DNA of 64,000 bases from assembly GCF_008329565.1 (NCBI RefSeq), contig NZ_NPKT01000014.1, forward strand, positions 97,103-161,102, given 5' to 3'. The notes under the pieces were generated by a model that did not search any database, was not told the origin of the DNA, and was given only the letters and a program-made list of their open reading frames with translations. A program made the translations under genes and the position numbers. Of the stretch, positions 8,378 through 16,999 are shown piece by piece (the first letter of the stretch is position 1; each line of letters begins with the position of its first letter). This DNA comes from Mycolicibacterium sp. P1-5 (GTDB lineage Bacteria > Actinomycetota > Actinomycetes > Mycobacteriales > Mycobacteriaceae).

Positions 8378-9583
8378 TCAGCGCAACAGGATGGGCAGCC
8401 GCTCCCAGCCCCGCACGGTCGACGTCGGCGCGAGCTTGGCACCTGTGTAGTCGATGTCCCATTCGGGGAAGCGGTTGAGCAGCTCGTCGAGCGCAACCCG
8501 CCCCTCGAGCCTGGCCAGGTTGGCGCCGAGGCAGTAGTGGACACCCTTGCCGAAGGTCAGATGACTGATGGTGTCGCGGTGGATGTTGAAGCTGTCGGGG
8601 TCGTCGTAACGGCGCGGATCGCGGTTGGCGGCGCCGAAGAGCAACAGCATCGCGCTGCCTGCGGGCACCGTCGTGCCGTAGCACTCGAAGTCTCTGATCA
8701 GATAACGCCCGACGTGCGGCCCGGTGGGTTCGAAGCGCAGGGTTTCGTCGATCGCGCGGTTCAGCAGGGAGCGGTCGTTGCGGACGTCGCGCCGTTGGTC
8801 GGGGTGCTCAGCGAGAACCTTGGCCAGCCAGCCGATCAGCCGGCCCGTCGTCTCGTTGCCCGCGCCGGCCACCACCTGGGTGTAGTGCAGCACCTCTTTG
8901 CGAGTCAGCTTGCGGGTGACATCCTGCTCGTCGGTGAACTCGACGTTGAGCAGTGCGGTCATCAGATCGTCGGAGGGATTGTTGGCGCGCCACTCGACGT
9001 AGTCGGCGTAGACCCGGCCGTCGGCGATGCGGTCGGGATCGGCGACCTTCATCGGGGCGCCGGGTTTGGTGCGCAGGTTGGCGTCGTTGGCGTCGCGCAC
9101 CGAAACCTGTTCGGATTCCGGGATTCCCAGCAGCATGCCGATCACCCGCATCGGCATCATCGAGGCCAGTTCGGTGATGATGTCGAAGCCGCCTGAGCCG
9201 ACCAGCGGATCGAGGCAGCCGATGCAATATCGGCGGATCTGGTCCTCGACCTCGGCCATCCGCCGAGGCGTGAACACCCGCGACATCAGCCCGCGCAGCT
9301 GCGTATGGGCTGGCGGATCCTGGAACATCATCACGCCGCCGGGCATGTCGAAGTCAGACTTGATCAGTTCGAGGATGTCGCTGCGGCTGTTGGAGAACGT
9401 CTCCCAGTTCGACAGCGCCGCTTCGACATCGGAGTGCCGTGACAACGCCCAGAAGTCATACCGCTCGTTGTGGTAGATCGGCGCCTCGTCGCGAAGGCGG
9501 GCATACACCGGATACGGGTTGGCGACGATGTCGACGTCATAAGGGTCGTAATAGACGGTGTCGTTCGCAATCGCCATGTCCAT
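8378..9583 (-). CDS. Cytochrome P450
   Basis: A 401-residue soluble bacterial P450. The heme-thiolate signature FGKGVHYCLGANLARLE places the axial cysteine at C351. The I-helix oxygen-activation motif is AGAGNETT (about residue 240), and the K-helix ExxR is ETLRFEP (about 285). It should be a mono-oxygenase needing ferredoxin and reductase partners. No ferredoxin gene is adjacent; the nearest is the FdxA-like gene near 16.8 kb. The CYP family cannot be assigned by eye. Two candidate ATGs lie 6 bases apart (9583 and 9577). Confidence 0.95.
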   Translation of the reverse strand: MDMAIANDTVYYDPYDVDIVANPYPVYARLRDEAPIYHNERYDFWALSRHSDVEAALSNWETFSNSRSDILELIKSDFDMPGGVMMFQDPPAHTQLRGLMSRVFTPRRMAEVEDQIRRYCIGCLDPLVGSGGFDIITELASMMPMRVIGMLLGIPESEQVSVRDANDANLRTKPGAPMKVADPDRIADGRVYADYVEWRANNPSDDLMTALLNVEFTDEQDVTRKLTRKEVLHYTQVVAGAGNETTGRLIGWLAKVLAEHPDQRRDVRNDRSLLNRAIDETLRFEPTGPHVGRYLIRDFECYGTTVPAGSAMLLLFGAANRDPRRYDDPDSFNIHRDTISHLTFGKGVHYCLGANLARLEGRVALDELLNRFPEWDIDYTGAKLAPTSTVRGWERLPILLR

Positions 9584-9672
9584 CCCCAGCTGTGGCCCGT
9601 GTGCTTGCTGAGCGATCGCTCAAACTCTCGGGTGGTGCCATGTTTAGCAGCCCTGGCGAGCGCGGGTCAAGG

Positions 9673-10209
9673 TCAGGTGGTCTGACAAAGGGCTCCTCCG
9701 TCTGCCTCCCATCGATGCAACGCGACAGCTGCGTTTGTCGTGTCCGTTGTGGGATGTATGCCGGTTCCGAGTAGTAGTTGCTCGGGGGTGGACGAGTCGA
9801 AGGCGTTGGCGGCGGCCATCACCACGTTGTATGCGAGTGAAGCGTCGGTGTACGGGGGGACCACCAGCAGCGTCAATGTGCCGAACTGGGCTCCGGTCAC
9901 TGAGATGACGTTCGGGCCGCCGTTGGATTCGAGGAGTATGGTCCCGTCGGGGTGCTCGACGTGTTGCGGTACTGGGCCCCAGTCATCTTCGTGGTATTGC
10001 ACACGGTCAATGGGGCCGAACCGCGACGTCAGTGCTGCCAGCAGGGGAGCGAGTTCGGGGATCAGCAGTGTAGATCGTGGCCACCATGCTCCTTGGACGT
10101 ACCCGCAGGCCTGGTGAGCGGGTTTCAACTGCATTCGCAGAGTTGCGATTCTGGGTCGGCGTGGCCGTGCGGGCGCTGCTGTGGCCATTCGCTCCATTGT
10201 GGTTGTCAT
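9673..10209 (-). CDS. DUF5994-like protein
   Basis: A 178-residue soluble protein of unknown function. Visible features are the basic start ATAAPARPRRPRIATLRMQL, a central WWPRSTLLIPELAPLLAALTSRFGPIDRV block, and a hydrophobic GTLTLLVVPPYTDASLAY strand region. The WWPRS...EL pattern is the one I associate with DUF5994 proteins of actinobacteria. A perfect AAGGAGGT ribosome site 7 bases upstream fixes the start at 10209. It lies 61 bases after the two GreA/GreB-like genes on the same strand and is probably co-transcribed with them. Confidence 0.7.
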   Translation of the reverse strand: MTTTMERMATAAPARPRRPRIATLRMQLKPAHQACGYVQGAWWPRSTLLIPELAPLLAALTSRFGPIDRVQYHEDDWGPVPQHVEHPDGTILLESNGGPNVISVTGAQFGTLTLLVVPPYTDASLAYNVVMAAANAFDSSTPEQLLLGTGIHPTTDTTNAAVALHRWEADGGALCQTT

Positions 10210-10270
10210 CTTGCTGACCTCCTTGTTGTTCAATCGCTTGTGGGCGTTCGCTTTTCACGCTTCCGCGATT

Positions 10271-10753
10271 TCATTGGGATGTGGGCTGCCTCAGGCCAGC
10301 GGCGTGGAGGCCGTATGGCACTGCGTTCAGGACTGTGACGGTCAGGGCGCGACCAGTGGACAGCCGGTAGGTGCGCCGTTCGTCGGGGCGTGCCCCTGCG
10401 ATGGCGGCACCTAACGGGGATTGGATGGAATAGACCGCCATATCGGCATATTCGGCACCGTGCACGCCCAGCAGGAATGTGTCGATGTCACCGGTGTCGT
10501 CGTAGCGAATGGTCACCACCATTCCGGGTTCGGCGATCCCGTCGTTGGGTGGGTCCTCCCCGACGACGGCGTTGATCAGGAGGTCGTGAATCTGTTGAAT
10601 TCGCGTCTCCCACGCGCGTCGCACAGCGGTCGCGTTTTCGTCGTTATCGTCATCGGCAATTCCGGCGGAGAACAGAAAGCGCAAGGTGTCCAGCTCCTGG
10701 TGCAGCCTCTCGTGCGCCTGTGGTGAAATCCAAACACGTGGAGCGCTGGGCAT
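10271..10753 (-). CDS. GreA/GreB-family protein, copy 1
   Basis: A 160-residue protein with a short N-terminal coiled-coil hairpin (residues 10-70) whose tip is very acidic (GIADDDNDENATA). The C-terminal FKBP-like Gre/Rnk domain contains NAVVGEDPPNDGIAEPG and YSIQSPLGAAIAGA. Gre factors insert the hairpin into the RNA polymerase secondary channel; Rnk-type relatives bind polymerase without cleavage activity. The start ATG 10753 is preceded by GGAAAGGAA inside the end of copy 2. The gap to copy 2 is one base, so the pair is translationally coupled. The C-terminal halves of the two copies are about 60% identical by eye, indicating tandem duplication. Confidence 0.82.
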   Translation of the reverse strand: MPSAPRVWISPQAHERLHQELDTLRFLFSAGIADDDNDENATAVRRAWETRIQQIHDLLINAVVGEDPPNDGIAEPGMVVTIRYDDTGDIDTFLLGVHGAEYADMAVYSIQSPLGAAIAGARPDERRTYRLSTGRALTVTVLNAVPYGLHAAGLRQPTSQ

Positions 10754-10754
10754 G

Positions 10755-11255
10755 TCAGTTCCTTTCCACCGATGAAGCTGGCCGTGCTGATCCCGGTGCG
10801 TGCATTCCGTACGGCATCGCCTTGAGTAGCGTGACTGGCAGGTCGGCTCCGCTGGGGATGGAGTAGGTGCGCTGTTCGCCGACGTGCGCGCCGGTGATTG
10901 CGCGCCCGAGCGGTGATTGCGTTGAGTACACGTCGATGTCGGTCTCTTCGGCGCCGCGCACGCCGAGTAGGAATGTTTCGATCTCACCGGTGTCGTCGTA
11001 ACGAACGGTCAGAACCATTCCCGGTTCGGCGATGCCGTCGTCGGGGGGGTCTTCACCGACCACGGCGGTGGACAGCAGTTCCTGGATCTGGCGGATACGT
11101 GCTTGTCGCGCTGAATATTTCGCGACGAGGTTGACCTCATAGTCCATGAGGTCATCAGGAACTTCGATGTTGGGATGTGAACGCAGCGCGGCAAGTTCGG
11201 CCTGCAGCCGAATGTGCGCGTCGCGCGTCATCCAAAGGCGTTCGGTGCTAGTCAT
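10755..11255 (-). CDS. GreA/GreB-family protein, copy 2
   Basis: A 166-residue paralogue of the downstream gene. It has the same layout: N-terminal helical hairpin (residues 8-70, tip EVPDDLMDYEVN), then TAVVGEDPPDDGIAEPG and YSTQSPLGRAITGA in the FKBP-like domain. It likely binds RNA polymerase; whether it stimulates transcript cleavage or inhibits polymerase is not readable. First gene of a probable three-gene unit (copy 2, copy 1, DUF5994). The hairpin tips differ more between copies than the C-terminal domains, suggesting different functional output at the polymerase active site. Confidence 0.82.
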   Translation of the reverse strand: MTSTERLWMTRDAHIRLQAELAALRSHPNIEVPDDLMDYEVNLVAKYSARQARIRQIQELLSTAVVGEDPPDDGIAEPGMVLTVRYDDTGEIETFLLGVRGAEETDIDVYSTQSPLGRAITGAHVGEQRTYSIPSGADLPVTLLKAMPYGMHAPGSARPASSVERN

Positions 11256-11288
11256 TTCGTTGGTGTCCTTTTCCTTGAGGTAGGGGTT

Positions 11289-11332
11289 GTCGTCAGGGGC
11301 GGGCCGGTGGCGGAAGCGCCGCCCCTGACGAC
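11289..11332 (-). terminator. Strong hairpin after the FAD oxidoreductase gene
   Basis: GTCGTCAGGGGCGG (11289-11302) is perfectly complementary to CCGCCCCTGACGAC (11319-11332), with a 16-base loop. It lies between the end of the oxidoreductase gene and the start of the Gre-like pair, all on the minus strand, so it should end transcription from the former. Confidence 0.65.
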
Positions 11333-11387
11333 TCGAGCGCCCATGGTTAGGGGTTGCACGGGCGGTGTGGACCAGCGGTTGGCGGGC

Positions 11388-12653
11388 CTAGTGGCCCGTT
11401 CGGCGTAACGGGTCGAAGTCACGCAGGGCTTCGGGTTGCTTCCCGGTGGTGATCTGTTCGGCCAGCAACCGGCCGGTCACCGGCCCGTGCGCCAGCCCCC
11501 ACATTCCGTGGCCGCCGGCCACGTAGACGCCGCGCGACATCTCACCGATCAGAGGGCGACCGTCGGGGGTGACCGGGCGCGGACCGACCCAGATGTCGCT
11601 GCGCTCAGCCCAGCGCACCCCTTCGAGCAGCGGGCTGGCAGAGGCGACGATGGCGCCCACTCGTGCCGGTACCACCGATTCGTGGGGGTCGCGGAATTCC
11701 ATGGTTCCAGACACTCGCAGTGCGCCGTGGTAGGGCGTGCACGCCACCCGCGCGTCGGGCAGGTAGATGGGACCGGTAATGGGTCGGTCCACGGGCACGG
11801 TGAACGAGTAGCCGCGACCGGACTGCACCGGAACGCGCACCCGACTGCCTGCCAGCCGGGATAGCCATGCGCCGGTGGCGATCACCGCGGTGTCGGCAGT
11901 CAACGGCTTGCCGCTGCGTGGGTAAACGGTGATCCCGCTACCGGAGCTGAACACGCCTCGCACTTCCAGTGTGTGCATTCGTGCACCGCGATCGATGACC
12001 GCTTGTCCCAGCGCGTGTACGAAGCGTCCGGGGTCGACGAAGCGTTGACCGTTGATGCTCAGGGCGGCGGTGATCGCCGGCGACGCCAGCGGAACTTGTT
12101 CGCGCAGTGCCTCGCCCGCCAATCCGGTGACAGACATTGTCTGCCCGGCGGTTTCGAGACCGTGAAGCTCGCGCATCATGCGTTCGGCTTGTTTGGTGCT
12201 GCGGAACAGCGCGGTGATCGGTGCGTCGGTGACCGGCGCGTCCACGCCGTTGGCGACCAGCACATCGAAGGCTTCGATGGCTTCCTCGTTGAGCGGCACG
12301 TTCGCGCGGACCGCCCGCTTCCACGACGAACGCCGGCAGTTGCTGACGAAATGCATCAAGAAGACCGCGAGCGCGGAGTCGGCCGCCACGGGAATGTGCA
12401 GCGGGGCGGTCGGGTCGGCCAGTGCGCGCAGCCCGTAGCGCAGCACGCTCGGTGAGTTCAGCGGAAGGGTCAGTGCCGGTGAGATCCAGCCCGCGTTACC
12501 CCAGGACGCCCCGGCGGCCACGCCGGAGCGGTCCACCATCGTGACGTCGACGCCACGCTCTTGGAGGAACCACGCCGTCGACAACCCAACGATGCCCGCA
12601 CCGACCACGATCGCCGACCTGGGGCCGCCGTCCATGCGCTCGCCGCCGCTCAT
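11388..12653 (-). CDS. FAD-dependent amine/D-amino-acid oxidoreductase (DadA-like)
   Basis: A 421-residue DAO-fold flavoenzyme. The FAD-binding motif is IVVGAGIVGLSTAWFL at the N-terminus, followed by GASWGNAGWISP, typical of the DadA subgroup. The C-terminal flavin segment is VAGGHGMWGLAHGPVTG. It should oxidise a D-amino acid or secondary amine, feeding electrons to the respiratory chain. ATG 12653 is chosen because GGAGG precedes it by 6 bases; longer in-frame starts lack a ribosome site. The PucR-type regulator just upstream (13169-14698) could control it, since PucR/CdaR proteins often govern nitrogen-compound catabolism. Confidence 0.85.
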   Translation of the reverse strand: MSGGERMDGGPRSAIVVGAGIVGLSTAWFLQERGVDVTMVDRSGVAAGASWGNAGWISPALTLPLNSPSVLRYGLRALADPTAPLHIPVAADSALAVFLMHFVSNCRRSSWKRAVRANVPLNEEAIEAFDVLVANGVDAPVTDAPITALFRSTKQAERMMRELHGLETAGQTMSVTGLAGEALREQVPLASPAITAALSINGQRFVDPGRFVHALGQAVIDRGARMHTLEVRGVFSSGSGITVYPRSGKPLTADTAVIATGAWLSRLAGSRVRVPVQSGRGYSFTVPVDRPITGPIYLPDARVACTPYHGALRVSGTMEFRDPHESVVPARVGAIVASASPLLEGVRWAERSDIWVGPRPVTPDGRPLIGEMSRGVYVAGGHGMWGLAHGPVTGRLLAEQITTGKQPEALRDFDPLRRTGH

Positions 12654-12907
12654 CACAAGCCTCCACATCTGAACTTTCGTTGTTGTCTCCATGCTCGCGT
12701 GCAGCACGCGGGTCGCGCTTGCTGAGATCCGACAAGCAGCCGATGCCCGGTTGTCGCGTTCCGACAATGCCGTCTGATCACGCCGTTTCGTTCGGCGATG
12801 AAGTAGGCGCCGGGCGACAGGTACACCAATTGCGAGATAGGTGGCGCTTTATTTTTTCTGACGTATGGTCGGGACAGGTGGTTGCCACTTCGTATTAAGG
12901 AGCGACA

Positions 12908-13030
12908 ATGGCTGATAAATCTCCGGGTAAAAGCGTTCGCAAGCCCGCGCTGTCCATCAAGGAACGTCGGGCGGCCAAGCGCGCCAGGGCTTTAACGTCG
13001 ACACCGATTGTGCGCAAGCGCAAGCCCTGA
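12908..13030 (+). CDS. Small basic protein (40 aa), unknown
   Basis: A 40-residue lysine/arginine-rich protein, MADKSPGKSVRKPALS then KERRAAKRARALTS, ending RKRKP. AAGGAG sits 5 bases before the ATG and the preceding 60 bases are AT-richer than average (a CTTTATTTTTTCTG stretch), as expected of a promoter. About 40% of residues are basic; it could bind RNA, DNA or the ribosome, but I do not recognise a named family. It lies alone on the plus strand between two minus-strand genes. Confidence 0.65.
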   Translation: MADKSPGKSVRKPALSIKERRAAKRARALTSTPIVRKRKP

Positions 13031-13168
13031 CAAATGCACGCATGGCCCTCCTCTGTGTGGTCTTGAATGCCGTTGTCTGCCAGACATTCCCGCTCTGCGG
13101 CGTGTACCGAGTCGGGAACAGCGTGCGGGCCTGGCCGCAGAAGCGCGGCATGTGTCGACAACGTACGG

Positions 13169-14698
13169 TCAGTCGGTGTCGCTCGCCGCGAGTTCGATCA
13201 TCATGGCCAGTCGCTTTTTGGCGTCGTCGAGCTCGAGATTGGTGATCTCGGCCATTTTCCGTAACCGGTAGCGCACGGTGTTCTCGTGTACTCCCAGACG
13301 GTTGCCCGCTTCAGTCGGGTCGCCCTGCGCCTCCAGCCAGGCCCGCAGCGTGGGCACGTAGTCGGTTGTGTGCGCGCGGTCGTGGCGGCGAAGGTCGGCC
13401 ACCGGTCCGCGATCGGGGGATCGGCCTGAGCGCGCCGCGGTGCGCAGCCGCTGCAGCAGGATGTCGTCCCAGGACTCGTCGTAGGCCGGGGGCCTCGCGC
13501 CAGTTGGCCAGATTTCGTGGAGTGCCAGACATTCGTCGGCCTCGTGGCGCGCCGCGACGAGGTCGGCGACCTCGGCGGCTCCGCTGATGCCGGCCAACAC
13601 CGTCACCCGTTCGGACAGCGCTGCGCGCAGGCCGGTGACCCACCGCCGCGCGACGTCCGCCTCGTCGCCGGGCAGCAGGGTGTAGACGGTGTTACCGGCC
13701 AGTGCGCTGCGCCCCGGCCGGGACCAGCCGAACCCGGTGGTGGCGCGCTCGAACGCCAACAGCAGCGCGGCATCTCGTTCGGCGCCGATGAACGCCTGCA
13801 CCGCGATCACCCGCAACAATCCGTGCGGCAGGCCGAGCCGACTGGCTGCGGTGGCGGCATCGGCGGTGCCCTCCAGTAACCGGATCACGAGTTCGGATTC
13901 GATCTGGCGCTCGAGGTCCGCGCTGGCACGGGAGCGCAGCAGGTGCAGGGCCACTGTGCGGGCGCCGTCGGCCAACGCGGTCAGCGCGGCGCCCTTCAGC
14001 GGCGACCGGCATTCAACCCAGACCGATCCCATGAGTTCGCGTCCCGAGCGCACCGCCACCACCATGCGTCCGGTCAAGCCGTGGTCGGGAGCCTCGGAGA
14101 CGAACATCGGTTCGTCGGAGGCCGCCAAGTCTGCGTATACGCCGCGGGCGTCGAAGAATTCGCGCAACCGCTCAGGTGCCTGTCGCTCGATGATGACCGC
14201 CACTCGCGCGGGGTCGGCGTGTTGCTGTTGCCGGGAATACGCCAGCACCCGCGAGAGGCGGTCCTCGATGATGACTGCCCCGCCGGTGGCCTCGGCCAAA
14301 CTGTCGGCCAATGCGAACAAATCCGTTGGGCCACGACCTGATTCGGTCTCACGGCCTTCCAAGACCAGTCCGAAGATGACAGCGGCCAACTCGCTCCACG
14401 ACATCGCCGGGTCGACCACCATCACCGCAACGCCCTCGGCCGCACCGGAGAACGCGGTGTCGTCATCCTCGCCGCCACGGATCAGCACAACAACCGCCCG
14501 CGCAGCGGCGGCCCAGCGCACCGCCTCTTTGGCCGAGCGCGCTCCGATGCCCAGCAGCACGTCGCCGACGACGGTGCGATCCGCAGCGTGCTCATGCATG
14601 ACCACGCTGCGCAGTTCCGTGGACCGGGGAACGGGGCAGAACCGCAAGCGCACCCCGTAGTTTCCCAGCACATTGACCAGGCGGTCTAACGTGATCAC
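13169..14698 (-). CDS. PucR/CdaR-family transcriptional regulator
   Basis: A 509-residue regulator with the PucR layout: an N-terminal sensory region (1-130), a GAF-like middle (about 110-250) and the C-terminal helix-turn-helix LRAWLEAQGDPTEAGNRLG / VHENTVRYRLRKMAEIT (about 445-490). PucR-type proteins usually sense a metabolite and control purine, amino-acid or sugar-acid use. The nearest likely target is the DadA-like oxidoreductase beyond the small basic protein. The ATG at 14698 begins MITLDRLVNVLG, a normal start for this family. Confidence 0.88.
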   Translation of the reverse strand: MITLDRLVNVLGNYGVRLRFCPVPRSTELRSVVMHEHAADRTVVGDVLLGIGARSAKEAVRWAAAARAVVVLIRGGEDDDTAFSGAAEGVAVMVVDPAMSWSELAAVIFGLVLEGRETESGRGPTDLFALADSLAEATGGAVIIEDRLSRVLAYSRQQQHADPARVAVIIERQAPERLREFFDARGVYADLAASDEPMFVSEAPDHGLTGRMVVAVRSGRELMGSVWVECRSPLKGAALTALADGARTVALHLLRSRASADLERQIESELVIRLLEGTADAATAASRLGLPHGLLRVIAVQAFIGAERDAALLLAFERATTGFGWSRPGRSALAGNTVYTLLPGDEADVARRWVTGLRAALSERVTVLAGISGAAEVADLVAARHEADECLALHEIWPTGARPPAYDESWDDILLQRLRTAARSGRSPDRGPVADLRRHDRAHTTDYVPTLRAWLEAQGDPTEAGNRLGVHENTVRYRLRKMAEITNLELDDAKKRLAMMIELAASDTD

Positions 14699-14801
14699 GA
14701 GCCGCTCCCAGGGCCGAACCGATCACCCAGCGTAGCGAGGACCGTGCCTGGGGGACGGTGAATCACAGGTCCGTCGTGGCGTCGGCTGCGGGACCGTCGC
14801 C

Positions 14802-15179
14802 TCAAAGCGCGGGCAGATCCTCGTCGGAGGTGGTTTTGCGGTTGAGCTCAACAGATTTGGCGACGGTGAGCAGCACGACACTGTCATCGAGGGCGTGCAG
14901 TCCGTGCCGGGCGGCGGGGATGACGAGGTGATCGCCGGGGCGACCATCCCAGCTGGTGTCGGCGCTCGTCAGCCGAACCCGCCCGTGGAGCACCTGCAGT
15001 GTGGCCTCGCCGGGACTGTCGTGGTCGTCGAGGCGGGTGCCCGCCGTCAGCGCAATCAGAGTCTGTCGCAACGTGTAGTGGTGCCCGCCGTAGACGGTGT
15101 GTGCGCTGCGGCCGCTGTGGGAGTCGTGCGCGGCCGCCAGATGCTGACGGCTGAGCGCGGTCAGCGAGATCTTGTCCAT
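14802..15179 (-). CDS. Cupin-domain protein
   Basis: A 125-residue single-domain cupin. The beta-barrel is seen as GTRLDDHDSPGEATLQVLHG (motif 1) and PGDHLVIPAARHGLHALDDS (motif 2); histidines in both could bind a metal. Small cupins of this kind often act in stress or redox responses, but the function is unknown. It is the last gene of a tight minus-strand cluster that starts with the ferredoxin at 16983; the gap to the previous gene is 18 bases. Confidence 0.82.
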   Translation of the reverse strand: MDKISLTALSRQHLAAAHDSHSGRSAHTVYGGHHYTLRQTLIALTAGTRLDDHDSPGEATLQVLHGRVRLTSADTSWDGRPGDHLVIPAARHGLHALDDSVVLLTVAKSVELNRKTTSDEDLPAL

Positions 15180-15197
15180 GTCGGCGGTCCCCGGTTC

Positions 15198-15485
15198 TCA
15201 GTTGTTCGATGGCGGTGTCAGCTGGCGGTGCAGGTCGGCGATGTAGCCATCGTAGGCGGCGGCGACCGTGTCGAGGTCGACTTGTTCGGGCAGGTCGTCG
15301 GCGCTTTGACGGGCGATCAGATACGCCGCCGTCGCCTCGACGACGCGTTGCTCGTCGTCAGCGATTTGTTCGACGACGGTGGGATCGGCGTGGATGCGTA
15401 TGACCACGGAGTCCTCGTCCTGCGCGAACCGGAAGAGATAGTCGTGATCGCCGAGTGCCTCCAGAGCCGGCTGCTCAATGCTCAT
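15198..15485 (-). CDS. Conserved hypothetical protein (95 aa)
   Basis: A 95-residue acidic protein, MSIEQPALEALGDHDYLFRF at the start and RQLTPPSNN at the end. It is predicted mainly helical after a short N-terminal beta segment (DEDSVVIRIHADP) and has no signal, membrane helix or cysteine. I do not recognise the family. GGAGAACACC precedes the ATG. It lies 33 bases after the membrane-protein gene and 18 before the cupin gene, so it belongs to the ferredoxin-regulator operon. Confidence 0.65.
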   Translation of the reverse strand: MSIEQPALEALGDHDYLFRFAQDEDSVVIRIHADPTVVEQIADDEQRVVEATAAYLIARQSADDLPEQVDLDTVAAAYDGYIADLHRQLTPPSNN

Positions 15486-15518
15486 GGTGTTCTCCTTCGT
15501 TTGTCGCTGCCGGGATGG

Positions 15519-15947
15519 TCAGGTCGCCAGGAGGGCGGCGCCCAGGGCGACCAGCGCCGCCAGCTTGCACGCCTCTAAACCGATATAGGCGTGATGTGCG
15601 CGTGAGCGCGGTGCGTCGTGTCCGGACAGCACGTGCTCGGTGCGTCGGTTGAGTCGAGGCCGGACCACGAGGAGTTGGACGATGAGGAGCACGGCTGTCA
15701 CTGCGGCGAGCACCAGCACTGGGCCCGATGGTCCGGCGACGCTCAGACACACCGCGATCACCACTGCCCAGACGACCTCGACGATGTTGAGGGCCCGGAA
15801 CACGATGCGCCCGATCGCCAGGCCCACGGGCAACTCGAGGCCTTCGGCGCGGAACTTCAGCGGTGCTTCTAAAAACGAGATCGCCAGCACCATGCCCAGC
15901 CATATCAGGGTGGCCGCGGCAGCCACTCGAAGAGCGAGGTCGGTCAT
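15519..15947 (-). CDS. Four-helix membrane protein
   Basis: A 142-residue inner-membrane protein with helices at about 5-25, 50-70, 75-95 and 122-140. FLEAPLKFRA after helix 1 and the charged loop RPRLNRRTEHVLSGHD before helix 4 resemble DUF4149-like or heme-copper accessory proteins. I cannot assign a function. Its ATG overlaps the stop of the regulator gene in an ATGA arrangement, so the two are translationally coupled. Confidence 0.7.
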   Translation of the reverse strand: MTDLALRVAAAATLIWLGMVLAISFLEAPLKFRAEGLELPVGLAIGRIVFRALNIVEVVWAVVIAVCLSVAGPSGPVLVLAAVTAVLLIVQLLVVRPRLNRRTEHVLSGHDAPRSRAHHAYIGLEACKLAALVALGAALLAT

Positions 15948-16639
15948 GACGGAGTCCGATCACGGGTCGGCGCGGGGGCCAGGTGCGCGACGCACAGGTC
16001 AGGTTCGACGAACGGGTCGAGACGATCCACCGTGACCGGTGCCCGCATTGCGCTGAGTGCCCCCTGCATCAGGCCCAGGTGCACCGAGCAGGTCACCTCG
16101 CTGTGTTGTTCAGCCAACGTCTGGAAAGGACAGTGCCGCAACCGGATCTCGCGCGCGCGTCGACCGTCAACGGGTTCGGGCTCAAAACCCAACTCGTCCA
16201 ACAACTCCACCAGTTCGGTGACCGCGCGGGTCTTCGTCGGTGCGCGGTGCGGCGGCGGGGATGACACAAGTGCCGTGCTTGTCGAACGGCCCAACCGGGT
16301 GGCGACGCCGGCGGCATCGGGGCCGGCGGCCACGTAGCCAGTCAAGATGCCGGCCAGTAGCCGATAGTTGGTCGGCCCCGCCGGGTCCATCCGGCGGATG
16401 GCGCGAAACAGGATCGGGGGGCGTCCGCGACCTGCGGAGTCACCGAGCACTTGCTCCACGCGACCCGCCCGCGCCAGCGCGTCGAGATGGAACCGGACCG
16501 TGTTCGGGTGCACGCCGAGCTCATCGGCGACGCTGGCGATGCTGCGCGGCTCTGCGGAGTCCCGCAACAACGCCAGGATGATGTCTCGGCGCGCCGGGGG
16601 GCCGGTCGTCGGCTTGGGTGCGCCCGCGTCGGTCGACAT
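15944..16639 (-). CDS. Winged-helix regulator with C-terminal three-cysteine domain, paralogue 1 (SufR-like)
   Basis: A 231-residue regulator. The N-terminal winged helix-turn-helix (about 15-85) contains VADELGVHPNTVRFHLDAL and the GRGRPP wing. The C-terminal domain carries RHCPFQTLAEQHSEVTCSVH, with two cysteines 13 residues apart, and a third in VEPDLCVAHL. The same pattern occurs in the proteins at 20480-21166 and 26984-27787. SufR-type regulators use such cysteines to hold an Fe-S cluster; that this protein does so is inference. Start ATG 16639 overlaps the ferredoxin stop (TGATG), and its own stop overlaps the next start. Being in one operon with a ferredoxin fits an Fe-S or redox-sensing role. 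Confidence 0.8.
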   Translation of the reverse strand: MSTDAGAPKPTTGPPARRDIILALLRDSAEPRSIASVADELGVHPNTVRFHLDALARAGRVEQVLGDSAGRGRPPILFRAIRRMDPAGPTNYRLLAGILTGYVAAGPDAAGVATRLGRSTSTALVSSPPPHRAPTKTRAVTELVELLDELGFEPEPVDGRRAREIRLRHCPFQTLAEQHSEVTCSVHLGLMQGALSAMRAPVTVDRLDPFVEPDLCVAHLAPAPTRDRTPS

Positions 16640-16983
16640 CAGTCGCCCTGCGGCGGCAACGCCGCCACCATCGGGGTGTCGGCATCGACGGCACCAAGTT
16701 TCGCCGCACCTCCCGGCGATCCCAACGGGTCGGTCCGTCCCGGCAGGGTGTCGGTGAAGAACTTGACGTTCTCATCGATGTAGGGCTGCAGCGGTTCGGG
16801 AAGGTCGTCTTCGTAATAGATCGCCTCCACTGGGCATACCGGTTCGCACGCACCGCAGTCGACACACTCGTCAGGGTGGATGTAGAGCATGCGTGCGCCC
16901 TCGTAGATGCAGTCCACCGGGCACTCGTCCACACAGGCGCGGTCCTTGATGTCCACGCACGGCTGTCCGATCACATATGTCAT
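16639..16983 (-). CDS. fdxA: FdxA-type 3Fe-4S/4Fe-4S ferredoxin
   Basis: A 114-residue seven-iron ferredoxin. Cluster cysteines are in MTYVIGQPCVDIKDRACVDE / CPVDCIYEG and CVDCGACEPVCPVEAIYYE. The C-terminal LPGRTDPLGSPGGAAKLG extension is typical of actinobacterial FdxA; in M. tuberculosis the homologue belongs to the DosR hypoxia/NO regulon. It carries low-potential electrons to partners such as P450s or, plausibly, the FAD reductase at 19.2-20.5 kb. First gene of the minus-strand operon with regulator paralogue 1. It is divergent from the DUF2249 gene across a 41-base gap with a dyad. Confidence 0.92.
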   Translation of the reverse strand: MTYVIGQPCVDIKDRACVDECPVDCIYEGARMLYIHPDECVDCGACEPVCPVEAIYYEDDLPEPLQPYIDENVKFFTDTLPGRTDPLGSPGGAAKLGAVDADTPMVAALPPQGD

Positions 16984-16999
16984 GCCGACAACATTACTC

